A stretch of DNA of 64,000 bases from Intrasporangium oryzae NRRL B-24470 (GCF_000576595.1 NZ_AWSA01000014.1:38022-102021); one strand, 5' to 3'; positions 26,473-35,599 are shown, counted from the first letter of the stretch. Translations and numbers: made by a program. The notes: generated by a model from the letters alone, not told the origin.

Positions 26473-27279
26473 GTGGAAAAAAAGAGGACCACCCCCGACG
26501 TCTCGACGGGACCCGAGGCCCCGGGGTGGGGGCCGTTGCCCGCCGTCCCCGATGCGCCGCCGCCACTCCTCTCGGGAGCGCGTCGCACCGTGCTCGAGAC
26601 CCTCGAGTCGTATGCCGCCCCCGTGACCCTCGCGGAGCTCGGCGAGGCGACCGCGCTGCACGTCAACACGCTCCGGGAGCACCTCGACGGGCTCGAGGGC
26701 GACGGTCGCGTGCGTCGGCGCCGGGCCGTACCGAGCGGGCGCGGACGTCCGGCCTGGCTCTACGAGGCCGTCGTCGCCACGCCGGGCCGCCGCGCCATGG
26801 AGCACGCAGGTCTGGCCACGGCGCTCGCGGCGGCGATCCACCGGACGAGCGCCGACCCGCGGGCCGATGCGATCGAGGCGGGGGTCGCCTGGGGCCGCGA
26901 GCTGGTGGGGGGCACGACGGACGACACGACGGACGGCACGACGGCCGGCACGACGGACGACTCCGTGGGCGGCGTCCGAGTCGGTGGCGATGGCGGCGAC
27001 CCGGAGGGTCGCCGCCGCGTCGTCGCCCTGCTCGACGAGCTCGGCTTCGCCCCGGAGATCGACTCCACGGTCAGCGACGTCCGGCTGACCCGATGTCCTC
27101 TCCTCGACGCCGCCCGGCGCTATCCGGACGTCGTCTGCGGCGTCCACCTCGGCATCGTCCGGGGGGCCCTCCAGACCTGGGGGCGTCCGGCCGAGGGGGC
27201 CGAGCTGCTCGCGTTCTCCGAGCCCGGGGCGTGCCGCCTGCGCCTGGCATCAGCGTCCCTCGAGGGGTCGGCGTCATGA
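26473..27279 (+). CDS. winged-HTH transcriptional regulator (ArsR/DeoR-like)
   Basis: 268 residues. The HTH spans about residues 35-95: SGARRTVLETLESYAAPVTL, AELGEATALHVNTLREHLDG, then the wing RRRRAVPSGRGRPAWLYE. The C-terminal part has LTRCPLLDAARRYPDVVCGVHLGIVRGAL, with two Cys and a His in the pattern of an Fe-S or metal-sensing HTH family (SufR-like). A low-complexity run of Gly-Thr-Thr-Asp repeats sits in the middle. Start GTG 26473 follows from the promoter position. It likely controls the divergent hemerythrin gene and the membrane protein it overlaps. Confidence 0.82.
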   Translation: MEKKRTTPDVSTGPEAPGWGPLPAVPDAPPPLLSGARRTVLETLESYAAPVTLAELGEATALHVNTLREHLDGLEGDGRVRRRRAVPSGRGRPAWLYEAVVATPGRRAMEHAGLATALAAAIHRTSADPRADAIEAGVAWGRELVGGTTDDTTDGTTAGTTDDSVGGVRVGGDGGDPEGRRRVVALLDELGFAPEIDSTVSDVRLTRCPLLDAARRYPDVVCGVHLGIVRGALQTWGRPAEGAELLAFSEPGACRLRLASASLEGSAS

Positions 27280-28592
27280 CGGCGTCCGATCTCTCGCGGG
27301 GCTCGCAGCCCTCCCGCGGGTCGTCCGGTTCACGAGTGCTGCGTGACGCGCCCGCGGTCGTCTGGCTCGTCGCCACGGGCCTCGTCGCGCTGGCCCGTCC
27401 CGTTCTCCACGCGCCGACGTGGCTGCTCATCCACCTGCTCCTGCTCGGTGCGGTCAGCCACTCCGTCCTCGTGTGGAGCGCGCACTTCGCCGACGCGCTC
27501 CTGCACACGCCCCACAGCCAGGGGGACCTCCGGGCCCGGTCATCCCGCCTGGTGCTGCTCAACGCCGGCGTGCTCTGCGTCCTCGTCGGGGTTCTCGCGG
27601 AGTGGTGGCCGCTCACCCTCGTCGGCGCCACCTCGGTGGCCGCCGCGGCCGCCTGGCACGGCGCCGCGCTCTTCCGGCAGCTGCGAGCGGCCCTGCCTGC
27701 GCGCTTCGCCGTGACGGTCCGCTACTACGTGTGTGCCGCGCTGATGCTCCCCCTGGGAGCAACCTTCGGGACCATCCTGGCGCGGATCGAGGAGGACTCT
27801 GCGCCCAACCTCGTCGTCGCGCACGTCACGGTCAACGTGTTCGGCTGGCTCGGGCTGACCGTCCTCGGGACGCTCCTGACGTTCTGGCCGACGATGCTGC
27901 GCACCCGGATCCCCGGCGGCGCAGAGCGCGCCGCCGCCCGGGCTCTTCCTGTCGTCGTCGGGGGGCTCGTCATCACGGTGACGGCGGCGTTGGTCGGGTG
28001 GCTCACGGTCGCCGCGCTCGGGCTCGTGGTCTACCTGGCCGGCCTGGCGATGCTCGCCGTGCCGTTCGTCGCGGCCGCCCGGCAGCGGCCGCCACGATCC
28101 TTCGCCACCCGCTCGGTCCTCTCCGGCCTCGTGTGGCTCGTCGCGGTGATCGTCCTGCTCACGATCGCCCTGCTCACCTCGCCGACGTGGGAGAAGGCCG
28201 AGGACCTCCTGTCAGCTGCCAGCCCGGCGCTCGCGGTGGGCTTCGGTGCACAGCTCCTCGTCGGGGCGCTCTCGTATCTCATGCCGGTCGCCCTCCGCGG
28301 TGGTCCGCACGTCGTCCGGGCGACGACGCGCGCGATCGAGCGCGGTGGCCTGCTCCGGCTCGCCCTGACGAACGTCGGCCTCCCGCTCGCCCTGCTCCCG
28401 TGGCCGGAGCCGGTCCGGACCGTGGGAGGTGCCCTCGTGCTCGTCGGCCTCGGGTCCTTCCTGCCCCTCATGGTCTCCGCGGTCCGCGTCTCGGTCCGGG
28501 CGAGGGCCGACCGCGCCTCGCGCGGGGCGGCTCTGTCCGAGCGGGAGGTGCCCAAGCGGGAGGTGCCCGAGCGGGCGCGCCGCGAAGGGTGA
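27276..28592 (+). CDS. polytopic membrane protein resembling the membrane domain of actinobacterial copper nitrite reductase fusions
   Basis: 438 residues with about 12 helices. Features include VLVWSAHFADALLH, RFAVTVRYYVCAALMLPLGATFG, AHVTVNVFGWLGLTVLGTLLTFWPTMLRTR and a charged C-terminal tail with two tandem EVPKREVPE-like repeats. From memory it resembles the N-terminal membrane part of actinobacterial multicopper-oxidase/NirK fusions, here without the copper domain. It overlaps the HTH gene as ATGA. With the hemerythrin-DUF2249 neighbour this suggests a nitrogen-oxide function. An NnrS-like haem protein is the main alternative. Confidence 0.7.
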   Translation: MTASDLSRGSQPSRGSSGSRVLRDAPAVVWLVATGLVALARPVLHAPTWLLIHLLLLGAVSHSVLVWSAHFADALLHTPHSQGDLRARSSRLVLLNAGVLCVLVGVLAEWWPLTLVGATSVAAAAAWHGAALFRQLRAALPARFAVTVRYYVCAALMLPLGATFGTILARIEEDSAPNLVVAHVTVNVFGWLGLTVLGTLLTFWPTMLRTRIPGGAERAAARALPVVVGGLVITVTAALVGWLTVAALGLVVYLAGLAMLAVPFVAAARQRPPRSFATRSVLSGLVWLVAVIVLLTIALLTSPTWEKAEDLLSAASPALAVGFGAQLLVGALSYLMPVALRGGPHVVRATTRAIERGGLLRLALTNVGLPLALLPWPEPVRTVGGALVLVGLGSFLPLMVSAVRVSVRARADRASRGAALSEREVPKREVPERARREG

Positions 28593-28744
28593 CTCCTGAC
28601 GGCGACTCCCGTGTGGTCGGGTGGTGTCACGGTTTGATACGTCACGAGTGTTACATCTAGACGCGACGCGGCACGATCTGTAACGTGCGCAACGGCCGAT
28701 TCGCAGCGCAGCGAATCACTCCACGCGACCGAAGGATCACCGCC

Positions 28745-29704
28745 GTGACTGCACGCCCCATCTCCGTCCTTGCTGCCCTCGCCGCTGGAGCCGTGCTCCT
28801 GTCCGGCTGTGGGGGCCCCACCTCCGCAGAAGAGACCACGCCCTCGAAGGGCGCCTCGGCCGCCGCTCCGGTCACCGTCGCCGGGATCGCGATCTCGGTC
28901 GACGGGGCCGCCCGCAAGGCCGTCCCGCAGAAGTTCCTCGACGCCGGCACCGTGCGCGTCGCGACCGACGTCCCCTACGCCCCCTTCGAGATGTTCGTCA
29001 GCGAGGGCTCGCAGGACATCACCGGCGTCGACCACGACCTCGGCCAGGCGATCGGCGCCAAGCTCGGCGTGAAGTTCGTGTTCACGCCGCAGAAGTTCGA
29101 CGGCATCATCCCGGCCGTCCAGGCCGGCAAGTTCGACGCCGTCATCTCCGCCATGACCGACAAGAAGGAGCGCCAGGCCGCGCTCACCTTCGTCGACTAC
29201 TCCGCGTCGGGCACCGGCGTCCTCGTCGCGAAGGGCAACCCGGAGAAGATCACGACCTACACGGACCTCTGCGGGAAGAAGGTCGCCGTCCAGGCCGCGA
29301 CGAACCAGCTCGACCTCGCCACCGCGTGGCAGAAGGAGTGCACCGCGGGCGGCAAGGGCGAGATCCAGATCCAGCAGTTCCCGAAGGACTCCGACGCGCA
29401 GCTCGCGATCAAGGCCGGCAAGGTCGTCGCCGCCCTCGCCACGAAGCCCGCGGCCGGCTACTCGGCCAAGACGACCGACAACGGCAACGCCTTCGAGGTC
29501 GTCAACGACCCCGCGGCCCCGACGGGCTACCAGTCCACGCCCAACGGCATCGGCGTCGCCAACAAGGACAAGGAGCTGGCGACCGCGATCCAGCTCGCGC
29601 TCCAGTCGCTGATGGACGACGGCTCCTACACCAAGATCCTCGCCACGTACGGCGTCGAGGGCATCGCCATCGACAAGGCGACCATCAACGCCGCGACCAG
29701 CTGA
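28745..29704 (+). CDS. amino-acid ABC transporter substrate-binding lipoprotein
   Basis: 319 residues. The signal peptide ISVLAALAAGAVLLSGCGG has the lipobox LSGC. The mature part is an SBP family 3 domain: VRVATDVPYAPFEMF, DHDLGQAIGAKLGVKF, FDAVISAMTDKKERQAALTFVDY and GIGVANKDKELATAI. Start GTG 28745 has AAGGA nine bases upstream; an earlier GTG would put charged residues before the signal. The long leader contains a TTGATA hexamer at 28634 as a possible -35. It opens an operon with permease, ATPase and peptidase, and probably binds a polar amino acid or dipeptide. Confidence 0.92.
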   Translation: MTARPISVLAALAAGAVLLSGCGGPTSAEETTPSKGASAAAPVTVAGIAISVDGAARKAVPQKFLDAGTVRVATDVPYAPFEMFVSEGSQDITGVDHDLGQAIGAKLGVKFVFTPQKFDGIIPAVQAGKFDAVISAMTDKKERQAALTFVDYSASGTGVLVAKGNPEKITTYTDLCGKKVAVQAATNQLDLATAWQKECTAGGKGEIQIQQFPKDSDAQLAIKAGKVVAALATKPAAGYSAKTTDNGNAFEVVNDPAAPTGYQSTPNGIGVANKDKELATAIQLALQSLMDDGSYTKILATYGVEGIAIDKATINAATS

Positions 29705-29705
29705 C

Positions 29706-30671
29706 GTGTCCGTGCACCTGTCAGAGTCCACCTCGGAGACCCGGGACGGCGGCCCGGCCGCCGTCCCGGGCCAGCCGGGCGCGCCGGTCCTCGAAGCGGT
29801 CCCCGTCCGCCATCCGGGTCGCTGGGTCGCCGGGGCCCTCGTCGGCGTCGTCACCCTGTCGGTCGTCGTCAGCCTCGCCAAGAACGAGAACCTCGACTGG
29901 CCGACCGTCTGGCACTACCTCCTGTCCGACCTCGTCCTCTCGGGCCTCTGGACGACGATCTGGCTGACGGCGGCTGCGATGGCCGTCGGTCTCGTCGGGG
30001 GAGTCGTCGTCGCGGTGATGCGCCTCTCCCCGAACCCGGTGCTGCGCGTCGTGTCGGGCGCGTTCGTCTGGGTGTTCCGCGGCACGCCCGTCCTCGTCCA
30101 GCTCATCTTCTGGGGCTTCCTCGGCGCGTTCTACCCGACGACGACGATCGGGATCCCCTTCACCGACGTCGTCTTCTTCGAGGGCTCGACGAGCGACCTC
30201 GTGCCGGCCACGGTCGCGGCCCTCCTCGCGCTCGGCCTCAACGAGATGGCCTACGCGTCGGAGATCATCCGCGCGGGCATCCAGTCGGTCGACGCCGGCC
30301 AGACGGAGGCGGCCCACAGCCTCGGCATGACGCCGGGGCGCACGATGCGCCGGATCGTCCTCCCGCAGGCGATGCGCGTCATCATCCCGCCGATGGGCAA
30401 CGAGACGATCACCATGCTCAAGACGACCGCGCTCGTGTCGGTCATCTCGGGCCACGACCTCATGTCCAACATCCAGGCCGCGTACGCGCAGAACTTCAAG
30501 GTCATCCCGCTGCTCGTCGTCGCGAGCATCTGGTACCTCGCCCTCACCACGCTGCTCTCCGTCCCGCAGTCCTGGCTCGAGGCCCGCTACGGCCGTGGCG
30601 TCGCCGGGGCCCGTCAGGGGGCCTTCGCCCGTCTCGTGGCGAGCCGTCAGCCCAAGGAGCCCATCGCATGA
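29706..30671 (+). CDS. amino-acid ABC transporter permease
   Basis: 321 residues with an N-terminal extension of about 45 residues and five or more helices. The HisMQ-type signature is [32 protein letters not shown], with the EAA loop [20 protein letters not shown]. It forms the membrane channel (as a homodimer, since only one permease is encoded). GTG follows the upstream stop by one base; the next gene overlaps it by ATGA. Confidence 0.93.
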   Translation: MSVHLSESTSETRDGGPAAVPGQPGAPVLEAVPVRHPGRWVAGALVGVVTLSVVVSLAKNENLDWPTVWHYLLSDLVLSGLWTTIWLTAAAMAVGLVGGVVVAVMRLSPNPVLRVVSGAFVWVFRGTPVLVQLIFWGFLGAFYPTTTIGIPFTDVVFFEGSTSDLVPATVAALLALGLNEMAYASEIIRAGIQSVDAGQTEAAHSLGMTPGRTMRRIVLPQAMRVIIPPMGNETITMLKTTALVSVISGHDLMSNIQAAYAQNFKVIPLLVVASIWYLALTTLLSVPQSWLEARYGRGVAGARQGAFARLVASRQPKEPIA

Positions 30672-31498
30672 CCACCACCAGCACGACGTATGCCGTCCAG
30701 CCGGGTCCCGACGCCGGCGCGGACGCCGCGGGGTCGGGTCTCCCGATGGTCCGGGCCGAGCAGGTCTGCAAGCGCTTCGGCCAGAACGAGGTCCTCACGG
30801 GCATCGACCTCGAGGTCGGGCGCGGCGAGGTCGCCGTGCTCCTCGGCCCCTCGGGCTCGGGCAAGTCGACCTTCCTGCGGTGCATCAACCACCTCGAGAA
30901 GATCGACTCCGGCCGGCTCACCGTCGACGGCGACCCGGTCGGCTACGTCGAGCGCGGCGGCCGGCTCCACGAGCTGCGCGAGAAGGAGGTCGCCGCGCGC
31001 CGGACCGAGATCGGCATGGTCTTCCAGCGGTTCAACCTCTTCCCCCACATGACGGCCCTCGAGAACATCGTCGAGGCACCGACCCAGGTGCGCCGGGAGT
31101 CGAGGCGCGACGCCGAGGAGCACGCACGGGCCCTGCTCGAGCGGGTCGGCCTCGCCGACAAGGCCAAGGCCTACCCGAGCGCCCTCTCCGGCGGCCAGCA
31201 GCAGCGCGTCGCGATCGCCCGCGCCCTCGCGATGCGCCCGAAGCTCATGCTCTTCGACGAGCCGACGTCGGCGCTCGACCCCGAGCTCGTCGGTGACGTC
31301 CTCGATGCCATGCGGGACCTCGCGGCCGACGGGATGACGATGGTCGTCGTCACGCACGAGATCGGCTTCGCCCGTGAGGTCGCCGACCTCGTCGCCTTCA
31401 TGGACGGGGGCGTCATCGTCGAGTCCGGCGCGCCCGATCAGGTGCTCGTCGATCCCCGCCACGAGCGCACCCGCGCCTTCCTCTCCAAGGTCCTCTGA
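30668..31498 (+). CDS. amino-acid ABC transporter ATP-binding protein
   Basis: 276 residues. Walker [11 protein letters not shown]-loop [13 protein letters not shown], signature [15 protein letters not shown], Walker [15 protein letters not shown] and switch [14 protein letters not shown] are complete, so it is a functional GlnQ/HisP-type ATPase. There is an N-terminal extension of about 25 residues rich in Gly/Ala before the ABC domain, and an insertion after the Walker A strand as in polar amino-acid transporters. It powers import with the upstream permease and binding protein. Confidence 0.95.
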   Translation: MTTTSTTYAVQPGPDAGADAAGSGLPMVRAEQVCKRFGQNEVLTGIDLEVGRGEVAVLLGPSGSGKSTFLRCINHLEKIDSGRLTVDGDPVGYVERGGRLHELREKEVAARRTEIGMVFQRFNLFPHMTALENIVEAPTQVRRESRRDAEEHARALLERVGLADKAKAYPSALSGGQQQRVAIARALAMRPKLMLFDEPTSALDPELVGDVLDAMRDLAADGMTMVVVTHEIGFAREVADLVAFMDGGVIVESGAPDQVLVDPRHERTRAFLSKVL

Positions 31499-31502
31499 AC
31501 GC

Positions 31503-32696
31503 ATGAGTCTCCACACCACGGCCGACCCGTCGGCCCTGCTCCTCCATGCCCGCGACCGGCAGGCCGACTTCGTGCGCGACCTCGCGCACCTCGTCTCCAT
31601 CGACTCAGGCAGCCGCAACGCCGCCGGCGTCGACCGGGTGGGCTCGTGGGCGGCCGACCGCCTGCGCGGGGCGGGGTTCGACGTCGCCCGCCACCCGGCA
31701 TACGACCGCGGTGGCGAGCTGCTCGGTCACGTGGTCGTGGGCCGACGCGCGGGCTCAGGGGGCTCGCGCGTCATGGTCTTCGCGCACCTCGACACCGTCT
31801 TCGCCGATGGCACCGCGGCGGCGCGCCCCTTCCGGGTCGAGGGCACGCGCGCGCTCGGTCCCGGCGTCAGCGACGACAAGGGCGGCCTGCTCGCCGGCCT
31901 CTATGCCGTCGACGCGCTCGACGCGCTCGGTGGGGACGCCTTCGGCGAGCTCGTCGTCGTCCTGACGCCCGACGAGGAGATCGGCGCCCCAGGGAGCGCC
32001 GCCCTGCTCCGGGAGCTCGCGGCCGAGTGCGATGTCGCCCTCTGCCTCGAGTGCGCCCGCGAGAACGGCGACCTCGTCGGCGCGCGGAAGGGGGTCGCGG
32101 ACCTCCACGTCACGGTCTCGGGACAGGCCGCCCACTCGGGCGTCGAGCCCGACCGGGGTGCGAGCGCGGCGGTCGAGGCGGCCCGCGTCGTTCTCGCGCT
32201 CGCCGAGCTCGACCGGACCCGTCCGGGCCTGACCGTCAACGTGGGCGTCGTCCGCGCGGGCACTCGGCCCAACGTCGTCGCCAGTGAGGCCACGGTCGTC
32301 GCGGAGGTTCGCGGTGCTCACCTCGATGACATCGAGCAGGTCATCGAGGCCGCCCGGACGCGGATCTCGACTCCGGGGACAGCCGGGACGCGCCTGCGCC
32401 TCGACGTCCGGGACGCCTGCCCGCCCCTCGAGTGGACCGAGGCGACCGGGCGGCTCGTCGCCCTCGCCCGCGAGGTGGGCTCTCCGCTCGGGATCGACGT
32501 CCGGGCGGCCGTCACCGGCGGGGTGTCCGACGCGAACATCGTCGCCGCCGCGGGCTGCCCGACCCTCGACGGGCTGGGGCCGATCGGCGGCGACGACCAC
32601 AGCGAGTCCGAGTGGCTCGACCTCTCGAGCGTCGCACCCCGGATCGCGCTCCTCGCCGGCCTCATCGCGCGACTCGGCGCCGGCCCCACGAACTGA
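31503..32696 (+). CDS. M20-family metallopeptidase (glutamate carboxypeptidase-like)
   Basis: 397 residues, no signal peptide. Metal-site motifs: VMVFAHLDTVF (His, Asp), GPGVSDDKGG, LTPDEEIGAPGS (catalytic Glu-Glu), CLECARENGDL and GGDDHSESEW. The lid domain begins VSGQAAHSG. The closest known type is carboxypeptidase G2/M20A, which releases C-terminal Glu or Asp residues. It begins four bases after the ATPase gene, so the imported substrate is probably a peptide or N-acyl/aspartyl conjugate cleaved inside the cell. Linked to the downstream cyanophycinase it could hydrolyse Asp-Arg dipeptides; that is inference. Confidence 0.92.
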   Translation: MSLHTTADPSALLLHARDRQADFVRDLAHLVSIDSGSRNAAGVDRVGSWAADRLRGAGFDVARHPAYDRGGELLGHVVVGRRAGSGGSRVMVFAHLDTVFADGTAAARPFRVEGTRALGPGVSDDKGGLLAGLYAVDALDALGGDAFGELVVVLTPDEEIGAPGSAALLRELAAECDVALCLECARENGDLVGARKGVADLHVTVSGQAAHSGVEPDRGASAAVEAARVVLALAELDRTRPGLTVNVGVVRAGTRPNVVASEATVVAEVRGAHLDDIEQVIEAARTRISTPGTAGTRLRLDVRDACPPLEWTEATGRLVALAREVGSPLGIDVRAAVTGGVSDANIVAAAGCPTLDGLGPIGGDDHSESEWLDLSSVAPRIALLAGLIARLGAGPTN

Positions 32697-32707
32697 TCCA
32701 CCCGCTG

Positions 32708-32792
32708 CATCACCTGCACCGCTGCACTGCCTGAACCGCTGCACCGCCTGAACCGCTGCACCGCCTGAACCGCTGCACTGCCTGAACCGTTG
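32708..32792 (+). repeat. five tandem 17-bp repeats
   Basis: Units of the type CACCGCCTGAACCGCTG run head to tail: 32725-32741, 32742-32758, 32759-32775 and 32776-32792 differ by only 0-2 bases, and 32708-32724 is a more diverged copy. Partly matching sequence continues to about 32812. The 17-base period is not a multiple of three, and the region lies between stop and start codons, so it is non-coding. Function unknown; it may bind a protein or structure the transcript. Confidence 0.85.
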
Positions 32793-32893
32793 CACCGCCG
32801 CACCAACGCTGCACGTCCTGACCCATCGCACGAGGCACCACCCGCATCACCGCTTGCCCACCGCACTGCGCCCACCCCTCACCAGGAGGATCG

Positions 32894-34192
32894 ATGCACC
32901 ACCTCACGCGTCGGCTCGGCCGACTCCTCACCACCGCCACGGCGGCCGTCCTCGTCGCGGCCGTCGCAGCCCCGGCCGCGCACGCCGCCGCCCCGGCCCC
33001 CCGTGCGACCGCACCGGTCGGCGGCGGCCAGCTCGTCCTCGTCGGCGGCAGCCTCTCCGACAGCAACACGGAGATCTACGGCGAGATCGTCCGCCGGGCC
33101 GGTGGCGCCACGGCGCACATCGGCGTCATCACCGCGGCCTCGGTGCCGAAGTCGCAGGATCCCGACGTCGGCACGAAGTGGGAGTCCAACTCCGAGTTCA
33201 ACGGCGCGTTCTACTCGGACCTGCTCGAGAAGTACGGTGCGGGCGACGCCGAGTACATCCCCGTCGATCTCGACCACATCGCCGCGGCCGACGACCCGGC
33301 GCTCGCGGCGAAGGTTCGCTCCATGACCGGCTTCTTCTTCGGCGGCGGCGACCAGTACCGCCTCGTCCAGGTCCTCCAGCGCGGCCCGAAGCAGCGGGAC
33401 TCGAAGGTGCTCGCCGCGATCCGCGCCGCGTTCGAGGGCGGCGCCGTCGTCGCCGGGACCTCGGCGGGCGCCCAGATCCAGGCGGGTGCCGACATGGTCA
33501 CCGGCGGGGAGAGCTGGGAGGGCCTCGTCGCCGGTGCCACACCCGGCTACTTCGACGACGCGACGAAACTCGGCTACCTTCCCGAGGGCGGCTTCGGCTT
33601 CTTCCGCTCCGGCCTGCTCGACACACACTTCACGGCCTACGGGCGCGAGGGTCGAGCCATCCGTCTCGCGGCGGACACCGGCAACCGTCGCGTCTTCGGG
33701 CTCGACCCCAACACGGCCCTCGTCGTCGACCACGCCGGCACGGCGAGCGAGGAGCTGTCCGTCATCGGCCAGCGCGGCATCTCGGTCCTCGACCTCGCCG
33801 CCGCCCGGACGAGCACCGACGCCGCCGGCCGCTGGGCCATCGACGGGGTCCGCTGGACGTGGCTGACCCGTGGTGACCGCTACGACCCGCGACACGACCG
33901 GACGACGGCAGCCGGCGACACGGCATACCTCTCGCCGGTCGACCGCCCCGTCGCGGTCGAGACGGACGACGTCTTCTCGTCGCTCCGCGGCACGTCCCCG
34001 GGCTACGAGCTCATCGGACTCGCCCGCGACATCGTGGCCACGACGCAGTCGAGCGCGAGCGGCACCACGCTCGAGCACGACCCGCAGTTCACCGTCACGC
34101 TGACGCGGGCCGCGGACACGAGCGCGCGGACGCGCGACGGAAGCACGGCAGTCGCCTTCTCGGGACTCGTGCTCGGGATCCACGCCTCCTGA
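32894..34192 (+). CDS. secreted cyanophycinase (peptidase family S51)
   Basis: 432 residues with a Sec signal peptide (RRLGRLLTTATAAVLVAAVA ending AHAAA). The cyanophycinase core follows: GGQLVLVGGSLSDSNTEIYG, HIGVITAASVPKSQ, GFFFGGGDQYRLVQ, the nucleophile elbow VAGTSAGAQIQAG near residue 190, and DTHFTAYGREGRAIRLA. Extracellular cyanophycinases (CphE) cut cyanophycin to beta-Asp-Arg dipeptides. About 110 extra C-terminal residues form a beta-rich tail. AGGAGG precedes the ATG. The upstream importer and M20 peptidase would take up and process the products. Confidence 0.88.
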   Translation: MHHLTRRLGRLLTTATAAVLVAAVAAPAAHAAAPAPRATAPVGGGQLVLVGGSLSDSNTEIYGEIVRRAGGATAHIGVITAASVPKSQDPDVGTKWESNSEFNGAFYSDLLEKYGAGDAEYIPVDLDHIAAADDPALAAKVRSMTGFFFGGGDQYRLVQVLQRGPKQRDSKVLAAIRAAFEGGAVVAGTSAGAQIQAGADMVTGGESWEGLVAGATPGYFDDATKLGYLPEGGFGFFRSGLLDTHFTAYGREGRAIRLAADTGNRRVFGLDPNTALVVDHAGTASEELSVIGQRGISVLDLAAARTSTDAAGRWAIDGVRWTWLTRGDRYDPRHDRTTAAGDTAYLSPVDRPVAVETDDVFSSLRGTSPGYELIGLARDIVATTQSSASGTTLEHDPQFTVTLTRAADTSARTRDGSTAVAFSGLVLGIHAS

Positions 34193-34224
34193 GGCGCCCG
34201 AGGACGCACACTGAGACACCACGC

Positions 34225-34256
34225 TCCCGCGCGGCGTGACGACGCGCCGCGCGGGA
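34225..34256 (+). terminator. terminator after the cyanophycinase gene
   Basis: TCCCGCGCGGCG (34225-34236) pairs perfectly with CGCCGCGCGGGA (34245-34256) around an 8-base loop, between the cyanophycinase stop and the RpiR start. The regulator may therefore have its own or read-through transcription. Confidence 0.75.
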
Positions 34257-34275
34257 CCGCCCGAAGGGAGCCCCT

Positions 34276-35220
34276 GTGACGCCACACCCCGTCGCCCCCG
34301 GTGCCCGGCACCTCACCGGCGACAGCGACGACGGTACGGCCGCGCCGGCGGGCGGCCAGGGGCTCGCCGACACGATCCGTCGTCGCCTCGGCGAGTGCAG
34401 CCCGTCCGAGCGCAAGGTGGCCCGGGTCCTCCTTGCCGCGTACCCGTCGGCGGGCTTCGAGACGGTCGCCCGGCTCGCCGTCCGGGCGGGTGTGAGCGGC
34501 CCGACGGTGATCCGCTTCGTCAACCGGCTCGGGTATGCCGGCTACCCCGACTTCCAGCAGGCCCTGCGCGACGACCTCGACGCGCGCAACGCCTCGCCCC
34601 TCTCGCTCTACGACGCGTCCGCGGCCGCCCGGGCCGGGGCCGGCGGGTCCGACGCCGACGCGCTGCTCGAGCACGCGGCCCGCGTTGCCGCCGACTCGAT
34701 GGCACGGACCTTCGGCACGATCGCGCCGCACGACCTCGCGCGCGCCATCGAGCTCCTCTCGAGCAGCCACCGCCGGATCCACCTCAGCGGCGGCCGCTTC
34801 AGCGGTCTGCTCGCGCGCTTCCTCTGCCAGCACCTCGAGCAGCTCCGCTCCGACGTGCGCATGCTTCCCGACACCGTGTCGTCCCGAGCGGCGGTCCTGG
34901 CGGACCTGGGTGCCCGCGACGTCATCGTCGTCTTCGACTTCCGCCGCTACGAACCCGAGGCGCTGCAGCTCGCGCGGTTCGCGCGGAGCCGCCATGCGAG
35001 CGTCCTGCTCTTCACGGACGTCTTCCTCTCGCCGATCGCCTCGGAGGCCGAGGTCGTCCTCGCGGCCGACATCGGTTCGCCCTCGCCGTACGACGCGATG
35101 GCTCCCTCGCTCGCCGTCGTCGAGACCGTCCTCGCCGGAGTGGTCTCGCGGCTCGGCGAGGATGCGCACGCACGGATGGGCCGCGTCGAGCAGGTCGCGG
35201 GAGAGCTCGAGCTCTACTGA
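34276..35220 (+). CDS. MurR/RpiR-family transcriptional regulator
   Basis: 314 residues. N-terminal HTH_6: CSPSERKVARVLLAAYPSAG, ETVARLAVRAGVSGPTVIRF, VNRLGYAGYPDFQ. C-terminal SIS domain: IHLSGGRFSGLLARFLCQHL, DVIVVFDFRRYEPEALQLARFA. GTG start with AAGGGAG upstream. RpiR proteins usually sense phosphosugars, but relatives also control amino-acid and peptide uptake. Its place right after the ABC/M20/cyanophycinase genes makes it their likely regulator. The effector is unknown. Confidence 0.9.
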   Translation: MTPHPVAPGARHLTGDSDDGTAAPAGGQGLADTIRRRLGECSPSERKVARVLLAAYPSAGFETVARLAVRAGVSGPTVIRFVNRLGYAGYPDFQQALRDDLDARNASPLSLYDASAAARAGAGGSDADALLEHAARVAADSMARTFGTIAPHDLARAIELLSSSHRRIHLSGGRFSGLLARFLCQHLEQLRSDVRMLPDTVSSRAAVLADLGARDVIVVFDFRRYEPEALQLARFARSRHASVLLFTDVFLSPIASEAEVVLAADIGSPSPYDAMAPSLAVVETVLAGVVSRLGEDAHARMGRVEQVAGELELY

Positions 35221-35317
35221 CGACCCGTCGCGTCGCCGGGCCCGATCGGGCTGCGGCCGGAGACGGACCGTCAGGCCCGTCAGGCCAGTCGGGCTGGCCG
35301 GCTGCGCTTCGGGCGGG

Positions 35318-35599
35318 TCAGTCGGTGACGGTGACGCCGCGCCAGAACGCGACCCGGCCCTCGATCTGGGAGGCGGCGCTCTTCGGCTCGGGGTAGAACC
35401 AGGCCGCGTCGGTGTTCGTCTGCCCGTTGACGTTGATCGAGAAGTACGACGCGATGCCCTTCCACGGGCACGTCGAGTGGGTGTCGGACGGCTGGAGGAC
35501 GCTCGGGTCCACCGCCTCGAGCGGGAAGTAGTGGTTGCCCTCGACGACGACCGTGTCGGAGCTCTCCGCGATGACCTTGCCGTTCCAGATGGCGCGCAC
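35318..35599 (-). CDS. DUF427-domain protein
   Basis: 93 residues, the full length of the family. Conserved DUF427 features: MRAIWNGKVIAESSDTVVVE, GNHYFPLEAV, STCPWKGIASYFSI and DAAWFYPEPKSAASQI. GTG at 35599 is preceded by AAGGAG at six bases, which rules out the longer upstream reading. Function of the family is unknown. It converges on the RpiR gene and is divergent from the PadR gene, whose operator lies about 100 bases away. Confidence 0.93.
   Translation of the reverse strand: MRAIWNGKVIAESSDTVVVEGNHYFPLEAVDPSVLQPSDTHSTCPWKGIASYFSINVNGQTNTDAAWFYPEPKSAASQIEGRVAFWRGVTVTD

Noticed and set aside
32708..32792. CRISPR array or plasmid iterons
   Set aside because: Units are contiguous with no unique spacers, and there is no cas or rep gene.
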